Shown here piece by piece: positions 1 through 12,770 of a DNA stretch of 64,000 bases. Each line of letters starts with the position of its first letter. Within the stretch, counting starts at the first letter, position 1. The notes under the pieces are model-generated. The model was not told where the DNA came from. It ran no database searches and was given only the letters and a program-made list of their open reading frames with translations. This DNA is from Perognathus longimembris pacificus (taxonomy: Eukaryota > Chordata > Mammalia > Rodentia > Heteromyidae): assembly GCF_023159225.1 (NCBI RefSeq), contig NC_063172.1:35964832-36028831 (forward strand). The letters run 5' to 3'. The position numbers and the translations under genes are program-made.

Positions 1-1330
1 TACTTTACTTGAGTAGATTTGTCCTCTCCCCTGTATAGTAAAGTTTCCAGGCATGAAAGTCCATCCAGCTTCATAGAAAGCAGTGTGACAATATGTAATG
101 AACTCCAAAAAATGCCACGCTTGGGCTTCAATACTTCCTCTGACAGACAATATGAGAACTTTTGGTCTTTTTACTCCCATGGATTTAAACTTCCTTGACT
201 AGAAATGGAAGCCAATATTAAAACATAATTAAAATTTACCAATAAGATATAAGTACCTACTCAAATAAGAACAGTGAAGATTATTAAGATGTATTAAGAT
301 AATTAAGATTATTAAGATGTATTCATTAACTTTCTTGCAGTTTTGGATAACTATCTTTCTCTGAATTTCTATAATTTATTCCTTTATGAGGTACCATTTA
401 ATTATGGAATGCCTTCTGCTTTTGTTTTTCTAATTGTTTCATTAGAATGCTAATTTAATCTGCAAATAAAATCATAAACTCTTTTGAAGCAGAGACTATT
501 GCTCTCCAATACTTCTGGAAATCACTGAAATACGCTCAACAAGTACTTGATTAGTTGCTCGATTGATATAGAAATATAACATATTGATTGGGTGTAATAA
601 AAGCTTGTGAAAGTGGATTTCTTGTGACAGAGTTTAGCACCTGGGTGACTGTGTAGAAAGATAACCCTGTATGCTGTCAAGTATACACCAAGAACTGACT
701 CTTTTTGGCTGACAGAATAAGTGATAAATGGCCATCAAACACTGAGTTAAACTTATGTAGTTCCACACATGATTTCTCTTTTAAAATAGTACTCTACTCC
801 ATGTATTGAACCCAGGAAATACAACTACACATATATGTGCAGGTTCTCAGTAGTGATCCTGTATTTTTTCGCTTATTTTCCACATTGTTGTATAATTCTT
901 CCTTTTATTGACAGTAATTATAAGAGTTATATTATCTTGTTCACAGGTATTAGGACTTCACAGCTGCTTTAAGAAAATATCTAGACTGAGTAATAAGTGA
1001 CAAAAACTTATTTCTCACAGTCTAGGGGTCTCTGAAGTCCATGCATCAGCATATTTTCCGTGCAGTTAGGACCTACTTTTCAAAAATAAACTCACATGTT
1101 CTTCTGGTGTTAGAAGTGGATCAACTCCCTTGAGTCTTAATCACAATGGCATGAAACATCTCATGAAGGGGGAACCCTCTTGAGCAACCCACCGCCCAAA
1201 GGACTCACTTCTTAATACCATCACCTTGGGAATCCAGTTTCCACAAATGAATTTGTAGATAAGAAGAGATTATAGCAGTGTAGGGGAAACTTTTCCTTAA
1301 GCTGTACTTAAATACTTTCACTTCGAAAAT
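1..1330. other. AT-rich intronic sequence, nothing recognised
   Basis: No repeat family, RNA gene or exon-like signal that I can support. Short direct repeats of aagattattaagatgtatt occur near 278-320 and look like local slippage. Confidence 0.5.
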
Positions 1331-1332
1331 AA

Positions 1333-1440
1333 TCAGGCCAGGAATGACAGTATATATCTATAATCCCAGCTATTTCACAAGTGTCAAGAACAGCCCTGAG
1401 AAAGGTAGTACTCTATGTAAATACAAAATAAAAGTAAAAA
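1333..1440 (+). mobile_element. degenerate B1/Alu-like SINE
   Basis: Contains the order of motifs of a 7SL-derived SINE (gccaggaatgacag, then ctataatcccagctat, then an A-rich end), with many substitutions. Old copy. Confidence 0.45.
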
Positions 1441-1444
1441 AGTT

Positions 1445-4400
1445 TTAGGCATTGCTCCAATAGTAAAGCATGAGAATCCTCAGTTCTCCAAAAATAAATG
1501 ATCAAACAATGATTTTAGGCTATTTATAATCTGTATTTATTTCTGAATTTTGAGGAGTCATAGAGAAGAACTATTGTAACTGGTTTACTAACTGGAACAT
1601 TGTTGAGAATAATATGTTTATGAAAGATAGAAAGCTTACACTCAGGTAATGGTAGCAAGGTTATAGGAAAGAAACTGTCCAAGAAGTGAATGCATTCTAA
1701 AGACACATTGCTACACTTTTACTGTGTTGTTCTCATCTCTTTCATGGGTAATGATGAGCTTAAAAGAACACTGCATTTATGTGAATAAATAATTAACCCG
1801 AATGCTTCCATAGGCCATCGTTATTTTGAGCAGTAATGGATTTTCACTTACTATTAGCAATTGTATCGTGGCTGATGGGAAGAGAGAGTTCAATTAAGCT
1901 TGATAGAGAATTCAAGTTCTCTTCTGGAATAAATAGATGGCAGCCAGAAAATAGCTTTCTAGATAAAGTTAAAAATATGAAAAATACTGAAAGAAAGTTT
2001 GAAAGCAAACTCTGTGAGAGCTCTGAACAAAGGGAAAAGTAAGGCAAACAGAAAATGATGGGAAGGAGGGTGGTAAGAAGATGAAGTCTAAAATTAGAAG
2101 ATGATTTCTAGGTATAAAGATAGGAGAGAGGGAGGGAAGATGTGCAAAGAGTGGAATTAATGTCCATGGGAAAAAAGAATAAAATTTCCACATTGTAGCA
2201 ACTCCCACACTGTAAAAACCCACCATAATAGATATAAAAAGAGAAGAGATAAAGACAGCAATTAAAGTAATTACCTCTATACTGTACATCCAACTATATT
2301 CTACTGCTGGAGAAAAATAACCACCTTCTCATCATAATTAAATACCCAAAAGTGATTTTTAAAATTAGCCTTAGAATATTTTGGCTTCTGATATACAAAA
2401 TATGCAGCTAAAAATATATATTTGAAAAATGAAGGTGGTATAACACGAGAGAAAGAGTTGAAGTTTTGTTATCAGGAAGATTTAGGGGAAAACCCCAAGC
2501 CATTCCACATGCTATCTGAGCAACTTTTTGGGCAAGTTACGTAACTTTCTGTATTAGGGAATTTAAGTGTAAGCTATGAGTCATAAAATCATTTTATTTG
2601 TTTGGTTTTTGTGAACATTAGATGAAATAACACACATAAGTCCCTTACATACACTCATCCCCAAAATATATTTTCTGTTCAATTAGAAGTCATATATTTT
2701 CTCTAGAAATTTAGTATTTTTTAGAAACTTAGCATAAACTTCTTTGACACAAAATTTGGTTTCAGTACCACTTTAGCCTATGAAAACTAGACCCAATTTA
2801 TTTCTGAATTATGATACTCAAGATAAATTAGTTTCATGTCACTTGAAAAAAATCACCTTAAAATTATCTCCTTCACGAATCTTTCAAACAATGTTAATCT
2901 TCTAAATTATAAAGTAAAACGTTGATTTCATACTCTTGATTAGGGATGAGCCCTCCACCCTGTTTTCACAGTGCCAATGAAAGGAGTTTCAAAAGGAACT
3001 CTTAAGAAACAAAACTATTACTTGTTTCTCAAAATCTTTAGGAGCTAGAGAAAAAGATGCTACAAGTAAATGGGCTGGAGTATTTATTGAAGTGAAAAAG
3101 ATATTTTTTTTTCAGAATGCATAATAATGAAACATAGAAGCTAGTTCTAATGGTCAAATGGAACCAACAACTGGTGACTTGGTAATAGACTAGATGAGTG
3201 ATGGGAAGCATGTGAGATGTCAGTAGTTTCTGAAATGTGTACGGGATACATTCAACTAGTGTATCTCTAGCCACACACACTACTTTTTTGAATGCTTAGA
3301 TTACCAAGAAATATAATTCCACGTGTGTGAATTGCCTAGATATCTATATTTAGCATGTAACTGAACAAAGATTAAGGAAATAAAGGACAGGCAAAACCAT
3401 GTCTAGGTTTCAGCAATCTCTGAATGTACAAAGAATAGCACAGGCAGGCTTTTCATTGTGAGATGTGGGAGAGAAGGACTTTAGGAATAGACAAAAATGG
3501 ATAGTCAGGAGAATGAAGATGAAGAAGCTAGGACCCTGCATAAGTCAGTGGGATCATAATAAATAATAAAGAGTTTAATAACACTTAAATAATAGAGAGT
3601 TTCCCAGAAGCTTGGTCTTTTCATTACAGATAACATAAGATTCTCGTTCCATAAGAACTCTCTGGAATTTAACCTCCATTGGACTCCTTTCCCTCTTTGT
3701 TAAAGGGAGTATTATCTTTCTCTAAAGAAGGAGATGGTAACTGCAAGTTTTTAAGGCCAATTAAGCAATTCTTTGATTTGTATAAGATTTAAGTTTTGCC
3801 TGATCAGAATCTCTTCTCCTTCGATTATAAAACACTATCCTGATTTCACTTCATGTATTTTCCTGAAAGCAATGATGTGTTCCCAGACTATAAATGCTGG
3901 GAATGTTGGAAATGAAAAGTAGGTAGTCTCTCGTAGAGTCTGTCACACTGGTAGCAATATGAATCTTGAGCATCTAGTGACCATCTTGACCTCTCAGTAA
4001 AAAGCATCCCCATTTGAGAAGTTAGCTTCTCAAATATCTGAAACCTATTTCAGGACTTATCTGACCGATGAGCCAGGTAATAATTTCCACAAGTCAGCTT
4101 GATTTACATTTCTGTCACTCCCAATGACTCCCTGCCACAGTATCATTCACCCTCCTATAACTTTTGCCAGATAAGGTCTAGGTGAATCAATTGAAGGAAA
4201 TCTTTGAAAAGAAGCTCTGTGGACTTTTTTTTAAAATTGCATTTACCCCTTGTACATAGCATTCTAAAAGTCTCTTGAAAACATTCTGATGACTTTTATC
4301 TGCTTATCCCAAGAAAGGCTGTAGGCTGGTCCTCATTCTATTTCCTACAGCTAAGCCTTGAACATAGATAGAAATAAGTGTTCTGTCTGGACTTCATTCC

Positions 4401-5880
4401 TTGCTAGATCCTCATGGCAAGATTGAGCCTTCGGTTAGTACTTAGACCACCCATCTGCCAGGACCCCCTATCCAATCAGAATAGTTAAGATTCAATCCTT
4501 GCAATTGAGGCTTTCCACATCATTTTAGCCACATGCAGTCTGGATTTTGATGCTCAGTTTGCCCTCTTGGCTTATAGCCACACCATCACCAACTTTCTAA
4601 TTTTTTGTTGGTGTACCTTTCAGTGATGTCATGCTTGTTTAGTTAGCATCTGGGGTTAAACCTTGTCCTCCTCTCTTCTACAGGCACTTAATTTGGTGCT
4701 ACGTTCTAAGGCTTCAGTTGTTGAAGACGGTATAGGCTATATTTATAGGGAGATTGACCTTATTCCCTACTGGAATTGTAATGAACTTCATAGTCACAAC
4801 ACAATACAGACCCTACAACTTTCTTTTGAAAACAAAAACAACAACAAAAACAAAAACCCTGCTAACCATGTATGTCTATGTGATCAGTGTGATGAAGAAT
4901 AACTCAAGGAAGAAAGTGACTTTATCAACCAACTCATCAAGCTTTGGGATTTAACTGTCACACACAAATATATGATAAACAATTTTTTTCTGTTTGGGAA
5001 GGAGCAAAAGCCTGCCATCTGAAACAAATCCTTTGATATAATTACTGTCCAATTACTATGGGGTTTTATCTCATCATTGGTGCATTAAAACTGTCTTCAA
5101 GTACTGGAGAGAGACTTGTCATAAAATATTCATATTCTGAATGGCTCTGAAGAGCAAAACTAAGTGGAAATGGCTGGGAAAAAAACAGTGTAGCAGAGAA
5201 TTTTTTGAAACTTATAGCGATAGCTCATTTTGTTTTGATTCTATTTCTGTCACTGTAGTGTACCTCCATGATTTAATAAGCCTTCGGTTGAGATCTTAGT
5301 GCTAACCACTCCTCCAAACTATTTTAGTTTGAAGAAAAAAATACTTGATCTGAATTTTACAGCCATCTGTGTGTAGCCTAGGTCTCCAACTGAGGTCACA
5401 GGGACACTTTTCTTTAAATTCACTTTCCAACCATGAACAAACTTCCATCTGGTCTAACATTTGGTCTACCTGGAAAATCTGGAACTCTAAAGTGTACTAT
5501 AACTGAAGAATTCTTTCTTTTGTGTCTCTAGGGAACCTTTTTCTTGAGTCTCTGTTATGAATAATAGCGCGAGGCTTTATGCTAAATGTTCATGTTTTCT
5601 TCTAACTACCTGCAAAATAGAGACAAGTTGGCTTTCTGATTAGCAGAAGCACTTTCTATGAGCTATGGAAGCTTTCTCTAAAACTAATGATTGTCTCTTT
5701 ATTTACTCTCATTTTCTAATTGGCCTGATGATCCCAATTTGTAAGCTGTCAAACTGCAGATTTATATTTGCTAGTATTATTTTTCATGGACTTAAATATT
5801 AAAAGCCATCAGAGTCTGTTTTGGACAGTAAGTAATAGAAGTTGAGGAAAATATGTGTTTAAAACCATTTAGTAAGCCAG
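1445..5880. other. intronic sequence, mostly unassigned
   Basis: Apart from a weak MIR-like stretch around 2515-2650 (motifs resembling gggcaagttac and acattagatgaaataa) and an A/C-rich tract at 4830-4860, I see nothing recognisable. Small ORFs here have no coding features. Confidence 0.45.
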
Positions 5881-5904
5881 GTTTTTAATTGTTAAAGACA
5901 TTTA

Positions 5905-6120
5905 ATAATCCTAGCTCCTCAGGAAGCATATCTGAGGATCATAGTTTGATGTCAGCCTTGGTAGGAAAGTCCATGAAACTTTTACCTCCAATTAACCACC
6001 CAAAATCTGGAAATGGAGCTGTGGCTCAAGCAGTAGGGCACCCCAGCCTTGAAAGAAAAAGCCAAGGGAGATTGCTCAGGCCCTTAATACAAGCCCTAGT
6101 AGTGGCACATGCACACAAAA
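5905..6120 (+). mobile_element. composite B1-ID SINE, old
   Basis: Reads from aatcctagctcctcaggaag through aggatcatagtttga and ccaattaaccaccca into an ID-like half (gagctgtggctcaagcagta, then caggccctt). This is the composite family in which a B1/Alu-like left half is fused to a tRNA-related right half. The 5' end is decayed. Confidence 0.7.
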
Positions 6121-6541
6121 CTGAACAAAACATTTCATAGAGATGGAAGAGCTTCTTTAAGTAAGGCTAACTGAAATGATAGGGAGACTAATACTGATTT
6201 TTAAGAAAAAGAAAGGTTAGGTATATTTGTCTCAGAAAAAAGATAGTTAACAAGAGGTTAACAAAAATCTATGAAATTATGAAAGTTCCAGTAAAGTAGA
6301 ATGACAGTTTTCAAACTATTCTGAAGTTTTAGCCTACATGTACTTCCTTGAAGATTTGGGAGAGTTAAAGTTATTTTTAAGCTTACAATTTAACCATTTT
6401 CTTATTTGTTTTATGTCTTCCAAGTACCATATACAGAAGTACATGCCATTTATTATTTACCCTACCAATAACTCTATGCAAGAAGAAACTTGTGAAAACA
6501 TTTCAAGTCTAAATAGAATAAAAAATGTACCAACTTTAAAT

Positions 6542-6761
6542 TGAGAGACACAGGGTAAAAAAAGACAAACAACTACAGAAGCAATACTTGCAAAACTGTT
6601 TGGTGTAAGTGAACTGAACAACTCATGGGGGGAAAGGGAAAGGGGGAGGAGGGAGGGGAGTAGGAGGGACGAGGTAACAAACAGTACAAGAAATGTATCC
6701 AATGCCTAATGTATGAAACTGTAACTTCTCTGTACATCAGTTTGATAATAAAAATTTGAAA
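6542..6761 (+). mobile_element. 5'-truncated L1, 3' UTR only
   Basis: Shares the L1 3' UTR found at 8960-9170 (gagagacacagggtaaaa, a purine-rich tract, gtatgaaactgtaac, gataataaaaa tail). It is flanked by a target-site duplication, aaaaatgtaccaactt, at 6521-6536 and again at 6761-6776. The truncation leaves about 220 bp. Confidence 0.85.
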
Positions 6762-7419
6762 AAAATGTACCAACTTAAAATAATAATTCCCAAAACATAT
6801 GGAAAGTTGGTCCTCAAATTTCTTCTAATTTCACTGAAGTTTTCTTTCCATTTCCAAAGTCTCTGCTCTGAATGAAATCATCAGGATGTTTGCTCAGGTA
6901 TGTAATTTCTGTCCAAACACTCAGAAAATGTGGAATATGGTACACATACAACAAGAAGGATCATTTATGGAATTCCCCATAGAACGAGATATTCCAAGTA
7001 GTAAGTCCAAGTCTGTAAATGAGTGAACTGGAAAATGACCACAGCATGCAGGCACAGTCATTATTATAGCAGGACAGGAGTTGGGTGCTTGTCTTTCAAA
7101 TACACTAAGAACAGTCTGTTTAAGTCAAACCTGAAATACACCCAACTGTAGTAATATTCGTGTACAGAAACCACTGGCTAATCCTAAATGTGTATGTTCT
7201 CACAAGGTTGAATAGGTTTGGAGTTTGCTTTATTTTATTTGTATTATGAAAAGAGATTCTGACTAAAAAAAAGATTGCAGTGATGTTCTCTTAAGATAAT
7301 TTCTCCAGTGAAGATACCGATACTTTCAAATGGACAAACAAATAATAAATGAGTGAAATGAAAGAGAAAAACTAGTAGTTAGAATTTGAAATTAATACTG
7401 ATACTGCAGTGGCAGAATA

Positions 7420-7590
7420 TAGATATCATATTTATTATATATATCACATGTACCATATACATAACTAACATGTAATATATCATATATAGCATGCTATATA
7501 TATGACAAATATAACATGCTATATATGTTACATAACACATAATATGTTATATATGATATCATATATGTGTTATATATGTATATATATGTG
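7420..7590. repeat. AT-rich palindrome cluster
   Basis: Runs of TATA/CATATA with several perfect palindromes, including 20 bp at 7482-7501 (centre gcatgc) and 18 bp at 7549-7566 (centre gatatc). Such sequence readily extrudes cruciforms and is unstable. Confidence 0.8.
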
Positions 7591-7596
7591 TCAAAC

Positions 7597-7902
7597 TATT
7601 TTTTGCTAGTAGTATTGAGATTTGAACTCAGGCTCATGCTCTCCATAGGCTTGTGTTTTATCACTGAGCCACACACCTTCTGCCTTTTCAGTGAAACTTT
7701 TTAGGAGAGGGTTTCACTTCTTGCACAGGTGTACACTAGAGCCTGATGATAGAGGTTTTACATTGCTGTTAGGATCACAGGCATTGCAAAGATAAAGTTT
7801 CATGGACATTACTGCCCAAACTGATCAAGAACCACAGTCCTCCCAATCTCAGCCTCCCAAGTAGGTAGGATTATAGGCATGAGCCACCAGTGCATGGCTA
7901 AA
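7597..7902 (-). mobile_element. composite B1-ID SINE, old
   Basis: On the plus strand it runs from ttgagatttgaactcaggct (ID-like half in reverse) to caatctcagcctcccaagta and ataggcatgagccaccagtg (B1 half in reverse). Highly diverged in the middle. Confidence 0.65.
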
Positions 7903-7980
7903 GTCTGAATTATTTTGAATCAATGTACCACCCTATACTTATAAGTTTTTTTAAAGTCACCTATAAAAAGGCATATCTGG

Positions 7981-9166
7981 CCTCATATCTAAAATATATG
8001 CAGAACTAAAGAAATTACCTTCATCTAAAACAAAACCCCAAAGAATCAATAGCCCCCTCATCAAGTGGGCTAAAGACTTACGAAGAGACTTCTCTGATGA
8101 GGAAATGAGAATGGCCAAGAGACATGAAAAAGTGCTCTACATCACTGGCCATAAAAGAAATGCAAATAAAAACAACGTTGAGATTCCATCTCACCCAAGT
8201 AAGAATGTCCTATATCAAGAAAACTAACAACAGCAATTGTTGGAGGGGATGTGGCCAAAAGGGAACCCTACTTCATTGTTGGTGGGAATGTAAACTGGTT
8301 CAGCCACTCTGGCAAGCAGTATGGAGATTACTCAGAAGGCTAAACATAGAACTCCCCTATGACCCAGCAGCCCCACTTTTGGGTATCTATCCAAAAGACC
8401 ACAAACATAATCACACTAAAGCCACCAGCACAACAATGTTCATTGCAGCACAATTTGTCATAGCTAGAATCTGGAACCAAACCAGATGCCTCTCAGTAGA
8501 TGAATGAATCAGGAAAATGTGATACATATACACAATGGAATTTTATGCCACTATCAGAAAGAATGACATTGCCTCATTTGTAAGGAAATGGAAGGACTTG
8601 GAAAAACTTATACTAAGTGAAGTAAGCCAGACCCAAAGAAACATGGACTCTATGGTCTCCCTTATAGGGAATAATTAGCACAGGTTTAGGCAAGTCACAG
8701 CAGAGGATCACAAGAGCCCAATAGCTATACCCTTATGAACACATAAGATGATGTTAAGTGAAATGAACTCCATGTTATGGAAACAATTGTTACATCACAG
8801 TTGTAACTACTTTCAATGTGCCATGTGTAACTGTAGCTTCAATTATTGATGATCTTCTTGTGTCATTCTCCTGTGGTTGTACCTACACTATCTCTGTATC
8901 TTATCTGAGTATATTGGAAACCATGTATGCTGGTATTAGAACTAGGAAATTAAAAGGGAATACCAAATTCGAGAGACACAGGGTAAAAAAAGACAAACAA
9001 CTACAAAAGCAATACTTGCAAAACTGTTTGGTGTAAATGAACTGAACAACTCATGGGGGGGGAGGGAGGAGGGAGAACGAGGGATGAGGTAACAAACAGT
9101 ACAAGAAATGTATCCAATGCCTAAGGTATGAAACTATAACTTGCCTGTAATTCAGTTCGATAATAA
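7981..9166 (+). mobile_element. L1 3' half: end of ORF2 plus 3' UTR
   Basis: The 127-codon frame at 8124-8507 contains the conserved end of L1 ORF2 (motifs [42 protein letters not shown]), stopped early by a mutation after SVDE. The rest of ORF2, the 3' UTR with a G-rich tract near 9053-9080, and a short A-rich tail follow. A direct repeat, aaaaaggcatatctgg, at 7965-7980 and again just after the tail (about 9168-9183) is the target-site duplication. Not functional: truncated and carrying a stop. Confidence 0.93.
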
Positions 9167-9181
9167 AAAAAAGGCATATCT

Positions 9182-9392
9182 GGGCTGGGAATGTGGCTTA
9201 GTGGTAGAATGCTAGCCTAGCATGCATAATGCCCTGGGATCAATTTTTCAGTACCACATAAACAGAAAAACACATAAGTGGCACTGTGGCTTACTTGGTA
9301 GAGTGCTAGCCTTGAGCAACAGAAGCTTAGAGGACAGTGCCCAGGCTCTGAGGCCAATCCAAGGTTTGGCACAAAAGATAAAAATGAAAAGC
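9182..9392 (+). mobile_element. dimeric ID-like SINE
   Basis: Begins ggctgggaatgtggcttagt (tRNA-like A box region), has a B-box-like gggatcaatttt, then a second unit with ggcactgtggcttacttggt and ggcacaaaagata at the tail. It starts directly at the target-site repeat that ends the L1 on its left. Confidence 0.85.
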
Positions 9393-9616
9393 CTACATGC
9401 TAGCTTTTTAATATCATTTTACAAGAAATACTCTACCTAATTTTAATACTTGAAATATTTCTACTATTACAATGTAGATACTAGCTATAATTACTCTTCT
9501 GAATAATATTGACTTCTCATGATATATCATAAGAATATTATCCATATGACAACAGAAAATTTACTACTAAGATAGGCCCTAAAAATGTATTATCAAAACA
9601 TGTTCCCAATTATTTT

Positions 9617-9752
9617 CTTTCCTTCCTCCCTCCCTCCCTCCCTCCCTCCCTCCCTCCCTCCCTCCCTCCCTCCCTCCCTCCCTCCCTCCCTCCCTCCTTC
9701 CTTCCTTCCTTCTTTCCTTCCTTCCTTCCTTCCTTCTTTCCTTTCTTCCTTC
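9617..9752. repeat. (CCCT)n / (CCTT)n polypyrimidine tract
   Basis: About 80 bp of TCCC repeats passing into TTCC repeats. It is a homopurine-homopyrimidine stretch with mirror symmetry and can form triplex DNA. Long ORFs over it are repeat artefacts. Confidence 0.95.
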
Positions 9753-9805
9753 CCAAATATATTCAAAGTAGTTAGATCATATGTCAAACATGGAAAATAT
9801 TCAAA

Positions 9806-9945
9806 CTGAGTGTGGTGGTATATTCCTGTAATCCCAGCATTTGGAAGGAGAAAGAGGAGGAAACACAAGTTTTATGAGTTTGATGCCAGTCTAGGCTACA
9901 TGTGAGATTCTGTCACAAATGCAAACATAAGCACAAAAAAAATAT
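9806..9945 (+). mobile_element. B1-like SINE, monomeric
   Basis: Reads gagtgtggtggtatattcctgtaatcccagcatttgg..., then gaggctacatgtgagattctgtc-like sequence and an A-rich end. This is the classic order of a 7SL-derived B1. Confidence 0.75.
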
Positions 9946-9998
9946 AGTGTTTGTAGTGAAGAGTAGGTTTCCACCAATGGTAGGAAAGAGCTGAGATA

Positions 9999-10000
<2 letters not shown>

Positions 10001-10043
<43 letters not shown>
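10001..10043. repeat. (GT)n microsatellite
   Basis: About 21 GT repeats, abutting the 3' end of the minus-strand SINE on its right. It probably grew from that SINE's A-rich tail. Confidence 0.95.
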
Positions 10044-10044
<1 letters not shown>

Positions 10045-10045
10045 T

Positions 10046-10262
10046 TGTACTGGGGCTTGAACTCAGAGCCAGGGTGCTATCCCTTGGATTTTTACTCAAG
10101 GCTGGTTCTCTACTTCTTGAGCCACACATCCACTTTCAGGTTTTCTCTAGTTTATTTGAGATAGAATCTCATGGATTTTTCTGGAGGGCTGGGTTTGAAC
10201 CACAATCCTCAGATCTTAGCCTTCTGAGAGCTATTATCATAGACATGAGCCATTGGCCCAGA
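10046..10262 (-). mobile_element. composite B1-ID SINE
   Basis: In reverse: tactggggcttgaactcaga, ttactcaaggctggttctct, cttgagccacacatccactt, then the B1 part cctcagatcttagccttctg and agacatgagccattggccca. Confidence 0.8.
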
Positions 10263-10269
10263 ATGGAAT

Positions 10270-10728
10270 ATGCCACTCTAAAAGGCAAAACTTTATTGAA
10301 ATACACTCCAAAACGCTCAGTGAATTAAGCTGATGTTGACTCGATGCTCTCCAAGATAAAGTTAAACTAGAAACAGTAGACGGGTGACAACCAGGTGGCC
10401 ATAGATGTGGTGCTCATGGACTCTGACACTCCAAGTTTTCATGAACAAAGAGAGAAACTGAGACTGCCACTTCCATTAAACTACACATGAATCCGTTTCC
10501 TTAGACTGGTATGTTCTCTACGCAACTCCTTTTCCTCAGCCTTATAGTTATCATATCAGCCATCAGAAACTACTTGTCACTCATTCACCTTATACTTCCT
10601 GGCCTTTCCCATTCTTTTTTTCTGATTGAAATATTATCATTTCTCACCTCTCTACTTCTTCTTTCTTTTCACCTAAATGATTTCTAATTTCCCAGGATGA
10701 CTCAGCTCCCATGCACATTTCCCAAACC
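10270..10728. other. intronic sequence, nothing recognised
   Basis: Unique-looking AT-rich sequence with no repeat or exon signal I can name. Confidence 0.45.
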
Positions 10729-10744
10729 TACCAAACTTAGCCTT

Positions 10745-10966
10745 GCGGGGCTGGGAATATGACCTAGTGGCAAGAGTGCTTGACTTGTATACATGAAGCC
10801 CTGGGTTCGATTCCCCAGCACCATATATATATAAAATGGCCAGAAGTGGTGCTGTGGCTCAAGTGGCAGAGTGTTAGCCTTGAGCAAAGAGAAGCCAGGG
10901 ATAGTGCTCAAGCCCTGAGTCCAAGGCCCAGGACAGGCAAAAAACAAAAATAAAACAAAAACAAAA
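10745..10966 (+). mobile_element. dimeric ID-like SINE, young
   Basis: Complete two-unit element with a box-B-like gggttcgattccccag, a second unit beginning atggccagaagtggtgctgt, and an A-rich tail. A 15-bp target duplication, accaaacttagcctt, lies at 10730-10744 and 10967-10981. Confidence 0.95.
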
Positions 10967-10989
10967 ACCAAACTTAGCCTTTTTTGTCC

Positions 10990-11885
10990 CGATGTGTCCC
11001 ATGAATTACCTCAGTCATATTATGACATATTGGAATGGTCAGTGAGTCTGTTTGTATACTTAACCATAAGCGGGTCCCATGTTGTACTATGAATGCCTAC
11101 TAAGGATTTGCTACAGTAGATTTGTTCAACTGAGTGTTACTTCCAAGTCAGTTATTCATTAATACTATTTCTGACAATGAAAATATTTAGGGTATTTACC
11201 AGAGAGTTTAGAAATCCACTAAACTGAGCAAATAAACTTACTGTTTTAAAGATATGCAGACAGTTGAGTATTGTGAACTATTTTTTTTCATTTTTTCTTA
11301 ATAGTTTGCCTCAATAAAATGTCTGTTTGTATATACAGTTCAAGAGCATTTTCTTAGCATGCTGGCTCCCTGCCTGGAACTTGCCTAAAGCAAGATAGTG
11401 ATTATTCAAGTGGTAGACATTTTGATGGGTCTCCAGGCATAGCTAAAAGTGTTTTTTTCACATCAGAATTTTATAATCACCACTGTCACAAATAATAAGA
11501 TTTCATTAAATTACCCAAAGCAAGCATCACATTTCTATTGTTCTATACTCTAAAGTCCTCATTAGTTTCATTAGTTTATACTATTAAACTGAGTGAGATC
11601 ACAAACAGCATCTTCATAAATGCTATGCTAATGCAAAAGAAAGATTTATGTAGGCAAAATAAATAAATTAATGGATAACTATATATATGTACATATATAT
11701 GTATATATATATAATATCAACTATTCAGAGAGAATGCCATGTCCCACAATTCCTGCCTTTCTTGGTGCACTGATTGGGATTCAACATACCTATATTCACC
11801 AGATGTTTACTCTAATTTCATCTCAGCTTACTACCAAAAGTCCATGGTATAAACCTTTTGAACATTTAATAGTTTAACAAGATGC
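10990..11885. other. intronic sequence with a TA-rich microsatellite
   Basis: Mostly unassigned. A run of TATATG/TATATA occurs at 11678-11715. Confidence 0.5.
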
Positions 11886-11887
11886 AT

Positions 11888-12155
11888 ATCAGGAAGCCGA
11901 AACATGTTTTGAATGGAGAGGGACTGTTGAGAAGGAAATGGATGAATGGGGAAGGGAATGGTAGATGAATAAAGTCATAAATAACATTCAAGGTACATAT
12001 GTAAAAATGGAACTGAGAAATGATGTGCTGATGGGGAAGGGAACAAGTAAGTGGAAGAAGGGACTGTGAGAAAGATGCATAAGCATAAATGGAAGGGCAA
12101 AATTGTACCCCCTATATAACCATTTGAAGATGAAAATAAAAGTACAAAATAGCAT
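11888..12155 (+). mobile_element. old L1 3' end (probable)
   Basis: Purine-rich sequence with ggaaggg blocks followed by attgtaccccctatataacc and tgaagatgaaaataaaagta resembles an older rodent L1 3' UTR and polyadenylation region. A similar piece sits at 63070-63260. Family assignment is tentative. Confidence 0.45.
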
Positions 12156-12201
12156 CTCTAAGCATATTATTTTACTTTTCACTAGATGCTTTGTCAGTTA
12201 G

Positions 12202-12640
12202 TTTTTTTTTTTTTTTTTAACTTTTTTCCTTATTGTCAAAGTGTGGTACAGAGGGTTACAGATTCATATGTAAGGCAGTGAGTACATTTCTTGTTCAACT
12301 TGTTACCTCCTCCCTCATTTCCCCTCCTCCTGCCTCCTCCTTTCCCTCTCCTCCCATGAGTTGTGCAGTTGATTTACACCAAATGGTTTTGTAAGCATTG
12401 CTTTTGGAATGGTTTGTCTTTTTGTTCTTTGTCTCTCAATTTTGATATTCCCTTTCCCTTCCGCAGTTCTAATACCTGTATAAACAGTATCCAGGATATT
12501 TGGATGAGATATAGTGGTAGCGGGGGTACAACCACTGGAAGAGAATACAAGAGAAACAAAACTAGACAAAACAATCAAACAAACAGACAGAAAAAAATAC
12601 AAAAAGTACGGTTTCACATGGCATGGAATCTGCTTAGATA
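12202..12640 (-). mobile_element. 5'-truncated L1, 3' UTR
   Basis: Starts with a poly-T run (12202-12218) and continues as the reverse of the L1 3' UTR (ttattgtcaaagtgtggtac, a C/T-rich tract, ttgatttacaccaaatggtt, then the ctctcaattttgatattccc block). It is more diverged than the copy at 23541. Confidence 0.8.
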
Positions 12641-12711
12641 TGCTCTTTTTGTACTTTTGTGACCCAGAATCTCATAAAGGCAATGACCTAAACTTCCATT
12701 GCTTACAATAT

Positions 12712-12770
12712 AAATATATATATATCAAAGAATACATATACTATATATACATGTATACATATATATTAGC
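12712..12770. repeat. TA-rich simple sequence
   Basis: Alternating ATATA/CATATA runs. Confidence 0.7.

Noticed and set aside
9585..9868. ORFs of repeated Pro-Ser-Leu or Gly-Arg-Glu type
   Set aside because: Simple translation of the CCCT/CCTT tract on either strand.
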